Below are positions 26,554-34,774 of a DNA stretch of 35,924 nt, one piece after another (the stretch's first letter is position 1; the number at the start of each line of letters is the position of its first letter). The notes under the pieces are model-generated. The model was given only the letters and a program-made list of their open reading frames with translations. It searched no databases and had not been told where the DNA came from. The DNA is taken from contig NZ_RCFQ01000030.1 of assembly GCF_003665155.1 (NCBI RefSeq), positions 1 to 35,924 on the forward strand. The letters run 5' to 3'. The stretch is from Mariprofundus sp. EBB-1 (lineage in GTDB: Bacteria; Pseudomonadota; Zetaproteobacteria; Mariprofundales; Mariprofundaceae). The position numbers and the translations under genes are program-made.

Positions 26554-27225
26554 TTAAGAACTAATCGAATAGGCAGCGATTTTACTGATATGGGTATAGG
26601 AGAGCTTGGATTCATCATGCCACGCATTAAATGTCTCCTGAATCGCCTGTAAATCGCGTTTAGAGGTGGGATTATCTTTGATGTTTAGGCCACTATTCTG
26701 CAAACAACGGATCACATCTTTACTCAGATAGAAACAATCTTTCCCAACATTACGCAAAAAACGCTGGCCGGAGTTACCCCCTAACCTCGAACCCCGTTTT
26801 TTTAACAGTCCCAACAAACCGATCAGATCCGATTCAGGCCAGTCGGCAATGAATTGAGAAAAACTACCGGTCTCCAGAGCGATATCCTCAATAAACTGGG
26901 CATTGGCGCGTACCGCGTTAATTTTCTGACCATTACGAACAATGCGCACATCCTGTCTGATCTCATCCCACTCCTCAGGCATCAGTGCCAGAATGGCATT
27001 CACATCGAAGCCGTGAAACACCGCTTCAAATCCAGGCCACTTCTGATTGATCACCCGCCAGACAAATCCGGCCTGAAACACGCAGCGCGTCATTTCAGCC
27101 AGGAAACGATCTTCACTCAGCGTCGCAATAGATTCTGGTTCGGGAAAACCTGCCAGCAGCAGACTGAGTTCATTCACCCCACCCTTATGCTCAACAGCGC
27201 GATAATAAACCTCTTCAAATTTCAC
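26554..27225 (-). CDS. Divergent DNA-3-methyladenine glycosylase I (Tag-like)
   Basis: Tag removes 3-methyladenine from alkylated DNA. The 223-aa product starts at GTG 27225, 8 bases after GGGAG. The Tag-like part is AEMTRCVFQAGFVWRVINQK followed by WPGFEAVFHGFDV, a segment matching the family's 'GLSW..VL.KR..FR.AF..FD', then IRNGQKINAVRANAQFI. The N-terminal 'MxRCxW' cysteine and the C-terminal His/Cys residues that hold structural zinc in E. coli Tag are absent. It overlaps the upstream gene by 11 bases. Substrate is inferred from family. Confidence 0.8.
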   Translation of the reverse strand: MKFEEVYYRAVEHKGGVNELSLLLAGFPEPESIATLSEDRFLAEMTRCVFQAGFVWRVINQKWPGFEAVFHGFDVNAILALMPEEWDEIRQDVRIVRNGQKINAVRANAQFIEDIALETGSFSQFIADWPESDLIGLLGLLKKRGSRLGGNSGQRFLRNVGKDCFYLSKDVIRCLQNSGLNIKDNPTSKRDLQAIQETFNAWHDESKLSYTHISKIAAYSISS

Positions 27226-27679
27226 TGTTCGTATCTCCCGCAGAAGCGTAATCGGGAAGATGTACGGGATCATTCAATATATCCAGACTATCTCCCACCT
27301 GATCAAGCATCATCGATTCATAGAGGTATAAGGGACGACCTGACGACTTCACTGTCTTAATATATTTTTTAACTTCTGGATAATCAGGGGCCAGCCATTC
27401 GCAGCCTGTTTTCTTCGCGTAAATATCCACAGGAGTATATTGAGCAAAAACATCCTTATATTTCATGGTTTTAATAACATAAACCACAATACCGATCGCA
27501 ATAACTAGAGAAACCCAAGCCGGAGATCTATCCCATGATAACAAAAGGTATGTTGTTGGAAACACAAACCCTATTGAAACATTAACCATCATGAATTTCA
27601 CAAAGGCTTGGGAACTTTCCCGAACTTCATCCTCATGATATGGCTCGTTAATGCTAAATGCTCTGATTTTAAACATCAT
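27215..27679 (-). CDS. Unknown membrane protein with two transmembrane segments
   Basis: A 154-aa protein with two hydrophobic segments at about 29-47 (MMVNVSIGFVFPTTYLLLSW) and 54-70 (AWVSLVIAIGIVVYVIK), and a soluble tail of about 80 residues. The tail includes EWLAPDYPEVKKYIKTVKSS. No family recognised. Its 3' end overlaps the Tag-like start, so they are co-transcribed. Confidence 0.7.
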   Translation of the reverse strand: MMFKIRAFSINEPYHEDEVRESSQAFVKFMMVNVSIGFVFPTTYLLLSWDRSPAWVSLVIAIGIVVYVIKTMKYKDVFAQYTPVDIYAKKTGCEWLAPDYPEVKKYIKTVKSSGRPLYLYESMMLDQVGDSLDILNDPVHLPDYASAGDTNSEI

Positions 27680-27982
27680 GCATAGTCGCTTATTATAAAG
27701 TGTACGTAAATATCCAGCCTGATGAAATCCGCAGTGAGCGACGATTATTCGCTCGCCATAACAGAGGTTGTATTCAGTCCCGGAGTTTCCGTTCGAAATA
27801 ACACCGAAAAAGCTTATAACTCATAAATCAACTGATTATGAGTTATAAAACAGAATTTTATAGCTCACTATCGCGAAAGACATAATCAGGTTAATACAAA
27901 TCAATCCTCTTAGAAGCCCCTTTTCACCCTTAATACAGGCCTTTTAAGAAGGAACATTAAGTTGATTCAAAACCTTTAAAGC
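27680..27982. other. Intergenic region with a strong AT-rich inverted repeat
   Basis: No gene recognised. A perfect 13-bp inverted repeat (TTATAACTCATAA, 27814-27826; complement at 27836-27848) with a 9-base loop lies in the middle, with no T-run directly after it. It could be an operator or a weak terminator between the two minus-strand genes. Confidence 0.5.
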
Positions 27983-28237
27983 TTACTCCGCTATTATGAT
28001 AGCCAGTGTAATAATGATCGCCAGAGCAGCAATTACCCCACCAATGATATTGCCTTTTCGTTTTTTGACTGCGCGCTCATCTTCATTCAACGCACTCTTT
28101 TCATTCACAAAGGGCAGAAAAGCCAGAATTATCAAACCGATCACTCCACTGGCAAAAAACCAGATAAACGGATTATACCCTTTGCGCGCAGCCAGTATGG
28201 CTGTGATAATACAAAGCACTACTTGAATGATTACCAT
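27983..28237 (-). CDS. Small inner-membrane protein
   Basis: An 84-aa protein with AGGAG just before the ATG. Hydrophobic segments lie at about 2-17, 25-43 and 64-82 (IIGGVIAALAIIITLAII), separated by a charged loop (NEKSALNEDERAVKKRK). Function unknown; layout resembles small multi-pass proteins with a cytoplasmic loop. Confidence 0.7.
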   Translation of the reverse strand: MVIIQVVLCIITAILAARKGYNPFIWFFASGVIGLIILAFLPFVNEKSALNEDERAVKKRKGNIIGGVIAALAIIITLAIIIAE

Positions 28238-28720
28238 ATCAACTCCTTTTGTTTTGGATCAGAATAATCTTTGCAAGCCATTCCACTGCATCATCAATAT
28301 TGATGAAAAATGCACCTTAATGAATTTAGTATAGTTCATTTTGCCAGTTAGTGACGATTATGCACCCTGCTATCGAAACTTCATCAATGAGCTGGTCTGG
28401 ATAGAACGATTAAGTACGAGGATAAAAATCAGAGACAATCTGCCCCAACAATAAGAAGTGAGCCTGTTACTCAATTGAAACCGGATCCGCATAGAAGCCA
28501 AGTCACTTTGAGTTGTGGCTGCCGGAGTTTTCTTGCAGGTTGATAGAGTGCCATTGATTGCAAACTCTGACCCACCATTTAATGATAGCCAAGCGTGCCT
28601 AGCACTATCATTTATTTTCATTTCTTTAATATTTATGACCGTGAACCTGATTTGTGTTGCTGCAAGGGTGTTGATAGCAGAGAGTCCAAACGTCCATCCA
28701 GTCAGATCCCAGGTGATGCA
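28238..28720. other. Intergenic region, no supported gene
   Basis: About 480 bases. The frames present here on either strand have no ribosome site or recognisable protein and may be remnants. It must contain the promoter of the oxygenase gene downstream. Confidence 0.4.
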
Positions 28721-29365
28721 ATGATCCAACCGCTTTACGCCGATAAAGGCTCAACCGATAAGTTTGATCACATCGTGGCCGACCTGTGCGAAACAGGATT
28801 ATCTGTCTATGATGATTTTATTCCACCCCTGCTGGTTAACAACATGGCTTTAGAAGCTCGGGAATTATTTCAGGAGGGGGAGTTCCGCCCTGCCCGCGTT
28901 GGACGCGGTACATCCCTGCAACTACGGCCGGAGATACGCAATGATCACATCCACTGGTTGGATACTGAGAATCCAAGCGCCACCCAACGCCCCTACTTTC
29001 TTGACCTGGAAACCTTACGCCAGCATATCAACCGCAGTCTTTTTCTGGGGTTATTCGAATATGAAGGCCATTTTGCGCTCTATCCGCCCGGCGCATTCTA
29101 TAACATCCACTATGATCGATTCATCGGTGCGCTTGAGCGCGTAGTCACCTGCATTCTCTATCTCAACGATGACTGGCAAACTGAAAACGGTGGCGCACTG
29201 AACATTCATCAGGGTGTTGAAGCATCCAGCCTGTCACTACCGATGCAGGTCATGCCGCAAGCCGGGCGACTGGTCACCTTTATCAGTGAGCAATTCCCAC
29301 ATGAAGTGCTGCCTGCCAGCCGTGATCGACTAAGTCTGACCGGTTGGTTTCGCATCCGCACTTAA
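28721..29365 (+). CDS. 2OG-Fe(II) oxygenase (prolyl-hydroxylase-like)
   Basis: A 214-aa jelly-roll dioxygenase. I chose ATG 28721 behind AGGTG over upstream starts that would add 42 poor-quality residues. The iron-binding triad is His130, Asp132 (NIHYDRF) and His194 (FPHEVLP), with Arg203 (DRLSLTGWF) to bind 2-oxoglutarate. The N-terminal half is helical and the GGALNIHQG loop precedes the last strands. The family hydroxylates prolines or other small targets; the substrate cannot be told from sequence. Confidence 0.9.
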   Translation: MIQPLYADKGSTDKFDHIVADLCETGLSVYDDFIPPLLVNNMALEARELFQEGEFRPARVGRGTSLQLRPEIRNDHIHWLDTENPSATQRPYFLDLETLRQHINRSLFLGLFEYEGHFALYPPGAFYNIHYDRFIGALERVVTCILYLNDDWQTENGGALNIHQGVEASSLSLPMQVMPQAGRLVTFISEQFPHEVLPASRDRLSLTGWFRIRT

Positions 29366-29515
29366 GCTTGCACACAAAACATTCATGATTATGCTGTGTA
29401 GAAGAGAATCATATATCCGTCTTTTTTTGATGAGTCGACTAAGAAAGCACTGATTTATTCAGTGCTTCAGTGCAAGCCAAGCAGATAACAAACTTCAAAC
29501 ACAAGGGAATTAAAA
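29366..29515. other. Intergenic stretch with a stem-loop after the oxygenase gene
   Basis: AAGCACTGA (29445-29453) and TCAGTGCTT (29459-29467) form a 9-bp stem with a 5-base loop about 80 bases after the oxygenase stop; no T-run follows, so terminator function is uncertain. The sequence 29439-29456 recurs in inverted orientation at 33051-33068. Confidence 0.5.
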
Positions 29516-29587
29516 TTAGCGACTGAGTAATTCGATCGTCTCGATCAAAGTATCGCGGCGATAGGGTTTCTGCAAAAAACGGTGGGG
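29516..29587 (-). pseudogene. 3' remnant of a response-regulator receiver domain
   Basis: Read on the minus strand, about 23 codons end HRFLQKPYRRDTLIETIELL followed by two residues and TAA. 'FLxKPY' with the conserved Lys-Pro, then a helix, is the end of a CheY-like receiver domain. A TGA lies just upstream in the same frame, so nothing of the rest of the domain is present. An 8-bp inverted repeat (29594-29601/29615-29622) lies beside the truncation. Confidence 0.65.
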
Positions 29588-29692
29588 TCATTGGTATCGA
29601 AATAATTTCAATCATTCGATACTTTATATCTTATACATGGACAGAGAAAGACATCCAATCTGATGGACGCCTAGCTTATATCAATTTCGTAT

Positions 29693-30220
29693 TTATTTAG
29701 TTTTTTTTGCGTCCAGCCACGCACTCTTTGCGCCCGCAATGGATTTAATTGCTTTCAAACGAGCAAGTGCTTCTGTTTTGTTGTGATGCTCGCTGACAAG
29801 TAAGCGATACCACATATGATGTTTAACGGTCACCGGCACGATAGTCGTTTGAATATCCCGTTTTGCAAGACGCCCCTGTTCGGAGACAGCTTCTGCCTCT
29901 GAATAGTGAGAAGTGAGATAGATAGAGTACGTTACTAGCCCCGGGGATGCACTGTCACTGCTAGGTACAATTTTATTGCTACTCGCTTTAGTAGCGTTGC
30001 CACCTTTATCTGCAGCAGTATTGACAGCTTTAGTGGCAGCGGCGGCTTCTGCTGCTGTAAGCTTCGCTTTTTCTTCAGCTTTTGCAGCCTCAGCTTCTGC
30101 TTGTTCATATGCCTTTCTTGCGGCCGCAACCTCATCGTCAATGGCGCTAGCTGATGCCTCACCCTGAATGGCGCCTAGTAATATCAGCATCAGAAATGGT
30201 AAGTATGATTTTATTTTCAT
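29693..30220 (-). CDS. Secreted Ala/Lys-rich protein with C-terminal SPOR domain
   Basis: A 175-aa protein with signal peptide (MKIKSYLPFLMLILLGAIQ), an Ala/Glu/Lys helical stretch (about 25-70) and a C-terminal SPOR domain (about 95-170: YSIYLTSHYSEAEAVSEQG, then WYRLLVSEHHNKTEALARL). SPOR domains bind denuded septal peptidoglycan. The N-terminus is nearly identical to that of its downstream-coordinate paralogue, but Ile replaces the lipobox Cys, so this copy should be released rather than lipid-anchored. Confidence 0.85.
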   Translation of the reverse strand: MKIKSYLPFLMLILLGAIQGEASASAIDDEVAAARKAYEQAEAEAAKAEEKAKLTAAEAAAATKAVNTAADKGGNATKASSNKIVPSSDSASPGLVTYSIYLTSHYSEAEAVSEQGRLAKRDIQTTIVPVTVKHHMWYRLLVSEHHNKTEALARLKAIKSIAGAKSAWLDAKKTK

Positions 30221-30393
30221 GTCATATCCTCTAATGATCGGTAATAAGCTTACAGTGAACCTAGATACAATGTAAAGAGTCTAGCAGAAAGGCCGTTCAA
30301 ATCCTAAATGAATTACTGATCTGTTCAGATCTTGCAGTAAAGACAATGCAATCACATCGTTATTTTCGGAAAACCTTATGAAAGCCGTCGCGC

Positions 30394-30930
30394 TTATTCG
30401 CCATCGAGTTTCCATTCAACGGATACTTCTTGGGTTTTACGAGCAACTGCATCTGCAGCGCTCTTAGCGTGAGTATTCGTAGTCGCCTTTTTAGCAGCCT
30501 TCATGGCGGCAGCTTCTTTAGCAGCCTTCATGGCAGCGGCTTCTTTAGCAGCCTTCATGGCAGCAGCTTCTTTGGTGGCCTTAATGGCGGCGGCAGCTTC
30601 TGCTGCTGCAACCTTCGCTTTTTCTTCAGCTTTTGCTGCCTCTGCTTCTGCTGCTTCATATGCCTTTCTTGCGGCCGCGATCTCATCGTCAATGGCAATC
30701 GCTGGTGTTGATGACGTTAATTGTTCAGCAATTTTTTCTGCCTCTTTGTTCTGAGCAAAGCTTTTTTGTAATGCTTTCCCATGATTTTCTTCCACTGCTT
30801 TTGTGACAGCAACAGTGCTTGCAGTGGCAGAATGAGTTACTGATTTTGGTGCTGATGTTACTGGTTCCTCACTTTGACAAGCCCCTAATAATATCAGCAG
30901 GAGAAATGGTAAGTATGATTTTATTTTCAT
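30394..30930 (-). CDS. Ala/Lys-rich repeat lipoprotein, paralogue of the SPOR protein
   Basis: A 178-aa lipoprotein: MKIKSYLPFLLLILLGAC with lipobox Cys18, then a Ser/Thr-rich linker. A long charged helix (AARKAYEAAEAEAAKAEEKA and on) shares many residues with the 29693 protein, and a tandem 9-residue repeat KEAAAMKAA (three copies and a degenerate fourth) follows. The C-terminus is short and lacks the SPOR domain. TolA-like in composition. The two genes arose by duplication and have exchanged or lost C-termini. Confidence 0.85.
   Translation of the reverse strand: MKIKSYLPFLLLILLGACQSEEPVTSAPKSVTHSATASTVAVTKAVEENHGKALQKSFAQNKEAEKIAEQLTSSTPAIAIDDEIAAARKAYEAAEAEAAKAEEKAKVAAAEAAAAIKATKEAAAMKAAKEAAAMKAAKEAAAMKAAKKATTNTHAKSAADAVARKTQEVSVEWKLDGE
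30491..30571 (+). repeat. Three 27-bp tandem repeats inside the lipoprotein gene
   Basis: Units at 30491-30517, 30518-30544 and 30545-30571 differ by one or two bases and encode the nine-residue repeat (KEAAAMKAA) on the minus strand. A degenerate fourth unit follows. Confidence 0.85.
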
Positions 30931-31569
30931 ATCGTATCCTTATAATCGGTAATGAACTGACATTGAAGTTTAAGAAAGTTTGAAGATCCTATCATAAAAT
31001 AATTCATCTTCTAAGATAAATTGCCTACCTCTTTTTTCTCTTCAATTTCATACCGGAGGATGACGATGCGGCACCATGGCCCTGCCACGTCCGCATGAAG
31101 CTGCTGCAATTCATCGTATCAGGTCTTTCAACCATTTAGGCCTATCAACAGATAAAACATCACGGGCATAGCGTGACATTCACCGATCACAAATGATAAC
31201 GACCTCTTTTAGCCTACGCATCAGCACCCTAAGTCAATAATATGCCACTGGTGCCGCTGATTATCGCTTACCAACAGCAATATAGATTCTCAGGGCAATC
31301 CTATTAAAATACTTACTAATATAACCCCAACGCCCAGGAGAGTCTCTCTGGTGTAAACATCGTCACCTTCAGAACACAGCGTTCGCCCTAAGGTAAGGTG
31401 GCGCAGAGATATGCGAATAATGATGGCAAATAGAGAGTGCTATCATACGATTGCCCTATATAGACTCTTGCCATTTATGACACACTTCTGCATATTGCAC
31501 TGCCATAAAACCAGCATTATTATTCACTATGATTTCATCGCACAATAATGCCAAACCGGGGACCTAAAG
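30931..31569. other. 640-base region without a supported gene
   Basis: No ORF with a ribosome site, no tRNA and no convincing riboswitch. An imperfect stem (CCAGGAGAG/CTCTCTGG) sits near 31335-31352. The region contains the diverging promoters of the lipoprotein and Pcm genes. Confidence 0.4.
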
Positions 31570-32247
31570 ATGAGCACTACAGACTTTCAAGTAGCACGCA
31601 AAAACATGGTTGAATATCAGATCCGTTGTTGCAAAGTTTTGGATACTGACGTGTTAGATCTCATTGAATCAATGCCCCGTGAAAATTTCGTACCTGAACA
31701 TGTAAAAAGCGTTGCGTATATGGAAGGACATGTACCGTTGCCTTGCAACCAGGAAATGTTATCCCCTTTGCAGGAAGCCACTATTCTCCAAACGCTGAAT
31801 CTTCAGGGCCATGAACGTGTACTCGAAATTGGTACCGGCACTGGTTTTTTAACCACGATGCTTGCAATGCAGGCTGGTGAAGTAGTTAGCTGTGAGATCC
31901 ACTCCGTATTAGCGCAACAGGGCAAAGAAAACATCGATAACCATGGTGCTAATAATGCTAAAGTCATTGAGATTAATGCCATGGATGCTGATGCGGTTGC
32001 AGCACATACTGATCTACAAACCCCGTTTGATGTTATTGTACTCACTGCCGCTATTCCAAAAATACCTGCACACATTGAAGCGCTATTAAAAGATCGTGGC
32101 CAGATCATGGCTTTTCTTGGTAGCAACCCTGTGCTTTCACTCATTCACCGCCGTAAAGTCGGCAGCGCGTGGCAACAGACAGGTCTGTTTGAAACACTAT
32201 TGCAAGATATGGAAGGGACGGCTCAGGTGCGCGAATTTCTCTTCTGA
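31570..32247 (+). CDS. Protein-L-isoaspartate O-methyltransferase family protein
   Basis: A 225-aa SAM-dependent methyltransferase of the Pcm family that repairs isoaspartyl residues. N-terminal helices (FQVARKNMVEYQIRCCKVLD; MPRENFVP) are as in Pcm. The SAM motif LEIGTGTGFLT lies at 85-95, with the acidic motif II SCEIH after it and FDVIVLTAAIPKIPAHIEALLKD downstream. The Thr-Ile-Ser-Gln-Pro motif near residue 60 of canonical Pcm is replaced by EMLSPLQEA, as in the alphaproteobacterial variant that often sits before tolC; here no tolC follows. Confidence 0.9.
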   Translation: MSTTDFQVARKNMVEYQIRCCKVLDTDVLDLIESMPRENFVPEHVKSVAYMEGHVPLPCNQEMLSPLQEATILQTLNLQGHERVLEIGTGTGFLTTMLAMQAGEVVSCEIHSVLAQQGKENIDNHGANNAKVIEINAMDADAVAAHTDLQTPFDVIVLTAAIPKIPAHIEALLKDRGQIMAFLGSNPVLSLIHRRKVGSAWQQTGLFETLLQDMEGTAQVREFLF

Positions 32248-32329
32248 TTCAGCACTGCGCTTCATTCACCATCTGCCTCAGTCGATAACATCCACTCTCT
32301 TCATGCGTGCTGAGCAGCAACAAAGTGTT

Positions 32330-32890
32330 ATGACATCGCACAGCATGACCTTTCTATTCATACTACTACTGATTGCCCCTTCCGCTGCATCAGCTGAGGA
32401 AAATACCAACGCTAAGAAAAACAGCATCCATTTTATTTCATTGCCATATCTTCATGGCTTTTATTATGATCAGAACAAACAAGCCAGCATCGTACACAAT
32501 GGCATTTCCAGACAGGATCTGTCAGATCACAACTGGATCATCTCCGTCACAACTATCCCTGATTTAGTTTCTACACGCGGAAACCTTGAGACCATGGATA
32601 GTGATCAGAACACAGGCTTCAGACTCGCTAGAAACCTTAAAAACATCATCATCAAAATCCCCGCACAAGCTTCGATCCCTCTTCCTTTACATCGTTTAAA
32701 TAGCGCCACGTCACCACTCTGGTTGCAATACACAACATCAAACAGAACTGTCTGGCACAGCCCCAACCTTACACCCAAAGCAATGACACAGCGGATTACC
32801 GCAACAAAAGAGGCCGAACGTCTGTCCAAACGCATGGCTGATCGCGCCTTCTATTTTGGTTATGACACCAATGAGGATGCTCTAAAATAA
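32330..32890 (+). CDS. Exported protein of unknown function
   Basis: A 186-aa protein with signal peptide MTSHSMTFLFILLLIAPSAA (cleavage after SAA-SA, before EENTN). The mature part is mixed beta with polar, mostly neutral residues (NSIHFISLPYLHGFYYDQNK) and a helical C-terminus (AERLSKRMADRAFYFGY). ATG 32330 or 32345 is the likely start; neither has a clear ribosome site. It lies about 80 bases after the Pcm gene, on the same strand. Confidence 0.65.
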   Translation: MTSHSMTFLFILLLIAPSAASAEENTNAKKNSIHFISLPYLHGFYYDQNKQASIVHNGISRQDLSDHNWIISVTTIPDLVSTRGNLETMDSDQNTGFRLARNLKNIIIKIPAQASIPLPLHRLNSATSPLWLQYTTSNRTVWHSPNLTPKAMTQRITATKEAERLSKRMADRAFYFGYDTNEDALK

Positions 32891-33126
32891 TCCAAGAAAG
32901 TGATATATGCCTGCATTAAAACAGCAGTATAGGTCATCACAGTTATACTTCGCATCTATGTTTTACTTATACTGATACTCACGCATGCTCATGCAGTGAG
33001 GAACGAACATGGCTTATTCAGGGAGAAGTTGATTTATTGCATCCGGCAAGAAATCAGTGCTTCCTTAGCAAACCCATCAATTTTATAGGGTGGTAGAAAA
33101 GCACAATATCCATCACGCTTAGCTGC

Positions 33127-34743
33127 ATGGATGATAACGACGAACAACAAGAGCTGGCTGGTTTACACTTTGACAACCGTTTCACCCGGTCGCTTCCCGC
33201 TGACTCAGAATCTATCAAACACCCGCGCCAGGTGTATGAGGCATGTTACTCCAGAGTGCACCCTACCATTGTTTCTCAACCGTCACTCATCATCCACAGC
33301 TCTGAAGTAGCCAACACATTGGGGCTCTCAGACAGATTGTGCAAATCAGACGCATTCAGTGAGATTTTTTCAGGTAATCGTCTGTTGCCGGGTATGGATC
33401 CGCATGCCACCTGTTATGGCGGTCATCAGTTCGGAAACTGGGCTGGCCAGCTCGGTGACGGGCGTGCCATTAACCTAGGTGAATTAATGAATCACGATAA
33501 CGAGCATTGGATGCTGCAACTCAAAGGGTCGGGGCCTACTCCCTACTCCCGCACTGCAGACGGACTGGCTGTCTTGCGCTCCTCTGTACGTGAATTCTTA
33601 TGCTCGGAAGCAATGTATCATCTCGGTGTGCCGACCACCCGCGCTTTAAGTCTTGTTTTAACCGGTGAGATGGTGATGCGTGATATGTTTTATGATGGCC
33701 GTGCCGCATTAGAACCCGGTGCCATTGTTTGCCGTACTGCACCCTCTTTTACCCGTTTTGGCAGTTTCCAAATATTTGCCTCTCGCGATGATCCAACCAC
33801 ACTAAAAAAACTACTTGATCACACCATCATCAATGATTTTCCGCACCTCGGCAAACCGGACAAACAGGTCTATCTACAATGGTTCAGAGAAGTATGCCAA
33901 AGCACAGCTGAACTTATGGTGCACTGGATGCGCGTTGGTTTCGTGCATGGTGTGATGAATACCGACAATATGTCGGTGCTCGGCCTAACCATTGATTATG
34001 GACCATACGGCTGGTTGGAGGGTTATGATCCGGACTGGACACCCAATACCACCGACCGCGAAATGCACCGTTACGCATACGGCCAACAGCCCAATATTGC
34101 AGGCTGGAATCTGGCCCGATTAGGGGAAGCGATACTGCCATTGATTGATAATATCAGTGCATTGCAGGAGGCCCTGAACAGCTATCCACAAAGTTACAAA
34201 CAGATGTCGCAACAGATGATGGCAGACAAGCTTGGCTTGCTATCCTTTAATCCGGAAACGGACAAAACCCTTTTCGACGAACTAGAAAATATGCTTACAA
34301 TAAGTGAAACAGACATGACCATATTCTATCGCAAGCTTGCCAACATCGACATCAACATAGATATTAAAAAGAGCAATATAAACAATCTAATAGAACCATT
34401 ACTTGATGCATATTATCAACCGAGTACGTTAACAGAAAACACCCGACAACAGATTTCTAACTGGTTACGCTCTTACATTCTGCGCCTACAAAATGATGGC
34501 CTGAGCAATAGTGAGCGCCGTAAAAAAATGAACCGCATCAATCCCAAATATGTGCTGAGAAACTATCTCTCACAAGTCGCCATTGATAAAGCTGAGGAAG
34601 GTGATTACAGCGAAATTCATCGCCTGCATGCACTGCTCAAACAACCCTATGATGAACAGCCAGAGTTCGATGCATATGCAGCCAAACGGCCAGACTGGGC
34701 CAGAGACAGAGCTGGTTGTTCTATGCTCTCCTGTAGTTCATAA
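33127..34743 (+). CDS. selO: SelO (YdiU) protein AMPylase
   Basis: SelO is a pseudokinase that transfers AMP from ATP to Ser, Thr or Tyr of proteins, linked to redox stress. The 538-aa product has the N-terminal YGGHQFGNWAGQLGDGRAIN (97-116) and LQLKGSGPTPYSRTADGLAV (130-149), SSVREFLCSEAM, and GVMNTDNMSVLGLTIDYGPYG with catalytic-loop Asp/Asn residues. It ends GCSMLSCSS: the Cys at the third-last position replaces the selenocysteine of animal SELO, with a second Cys five residues upstream that could form a redox disulphide. The ribosome site is weak. Confidence 0.95.
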   Translation: MDDNDEQQELAGLHFDNRFTRSLPADSESIKHPRQVYEACYSRVHPTIVSQPSLIIHSSEVANTLGLSDRLCKSDAFSEIFSGNRLLPGMDPHATCYGGHQFGNWAGQLGDGRAINLGELMNHDNEHWMLQLKGSGPTPYSRTADGLAVLRSSVREFLCSEAMYHLGVPTTRALSLVLTGEMVMRDMFYDGRAALEPGAIVCRTAPSFTRFGSFQIFASRDDPTTLKKLLDHTIINDFPHLGKPDKQVYLQWFREVCQSTAELMVHWMRVGFVHGVMNTDNMSVLGLTIDYGPYGWLEGYDPDWTPNTTDREMHRYAYGQQPNIAGWNLARLGEAILPLIDNISALQEALNSYPQSYKQMSQQMMADKLGLLSFNPETDKTLFDELENMLTISETDMTIFYRKLANIDINIDIKKSNINNLIEPLLDAYYQPSTLTENTRQQISNWLRSYILRLQNDGLSNSERRKKMNRINPKYVLRNYLSQVAIDKAEEGDYSEIHRLHALLKQPYDEQPEFDAYAAKRPDWARDRAGCSMLSCSS

Positions 34744-34774
34744 AAGACTGCTAGTACCCTTTACAACCCTTTGA

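Noticed and set aside
28370-28729. 119-codon minus-strand frame before the oxygenase
   Set aside because: Overlaps the oxygenase start and has no ribosome site or family match; possibly degraded sequence.
30491-30571. Tandem repeats considered as a CRISPR array
   Set aside because: Units are contiguous without spacers and keep a coding frame of nine residues.
31335-31352. Imperfect stem before the Pcm gene as a riboswitch
   Set aside because: Too short, with no recognisable riboswitch core.
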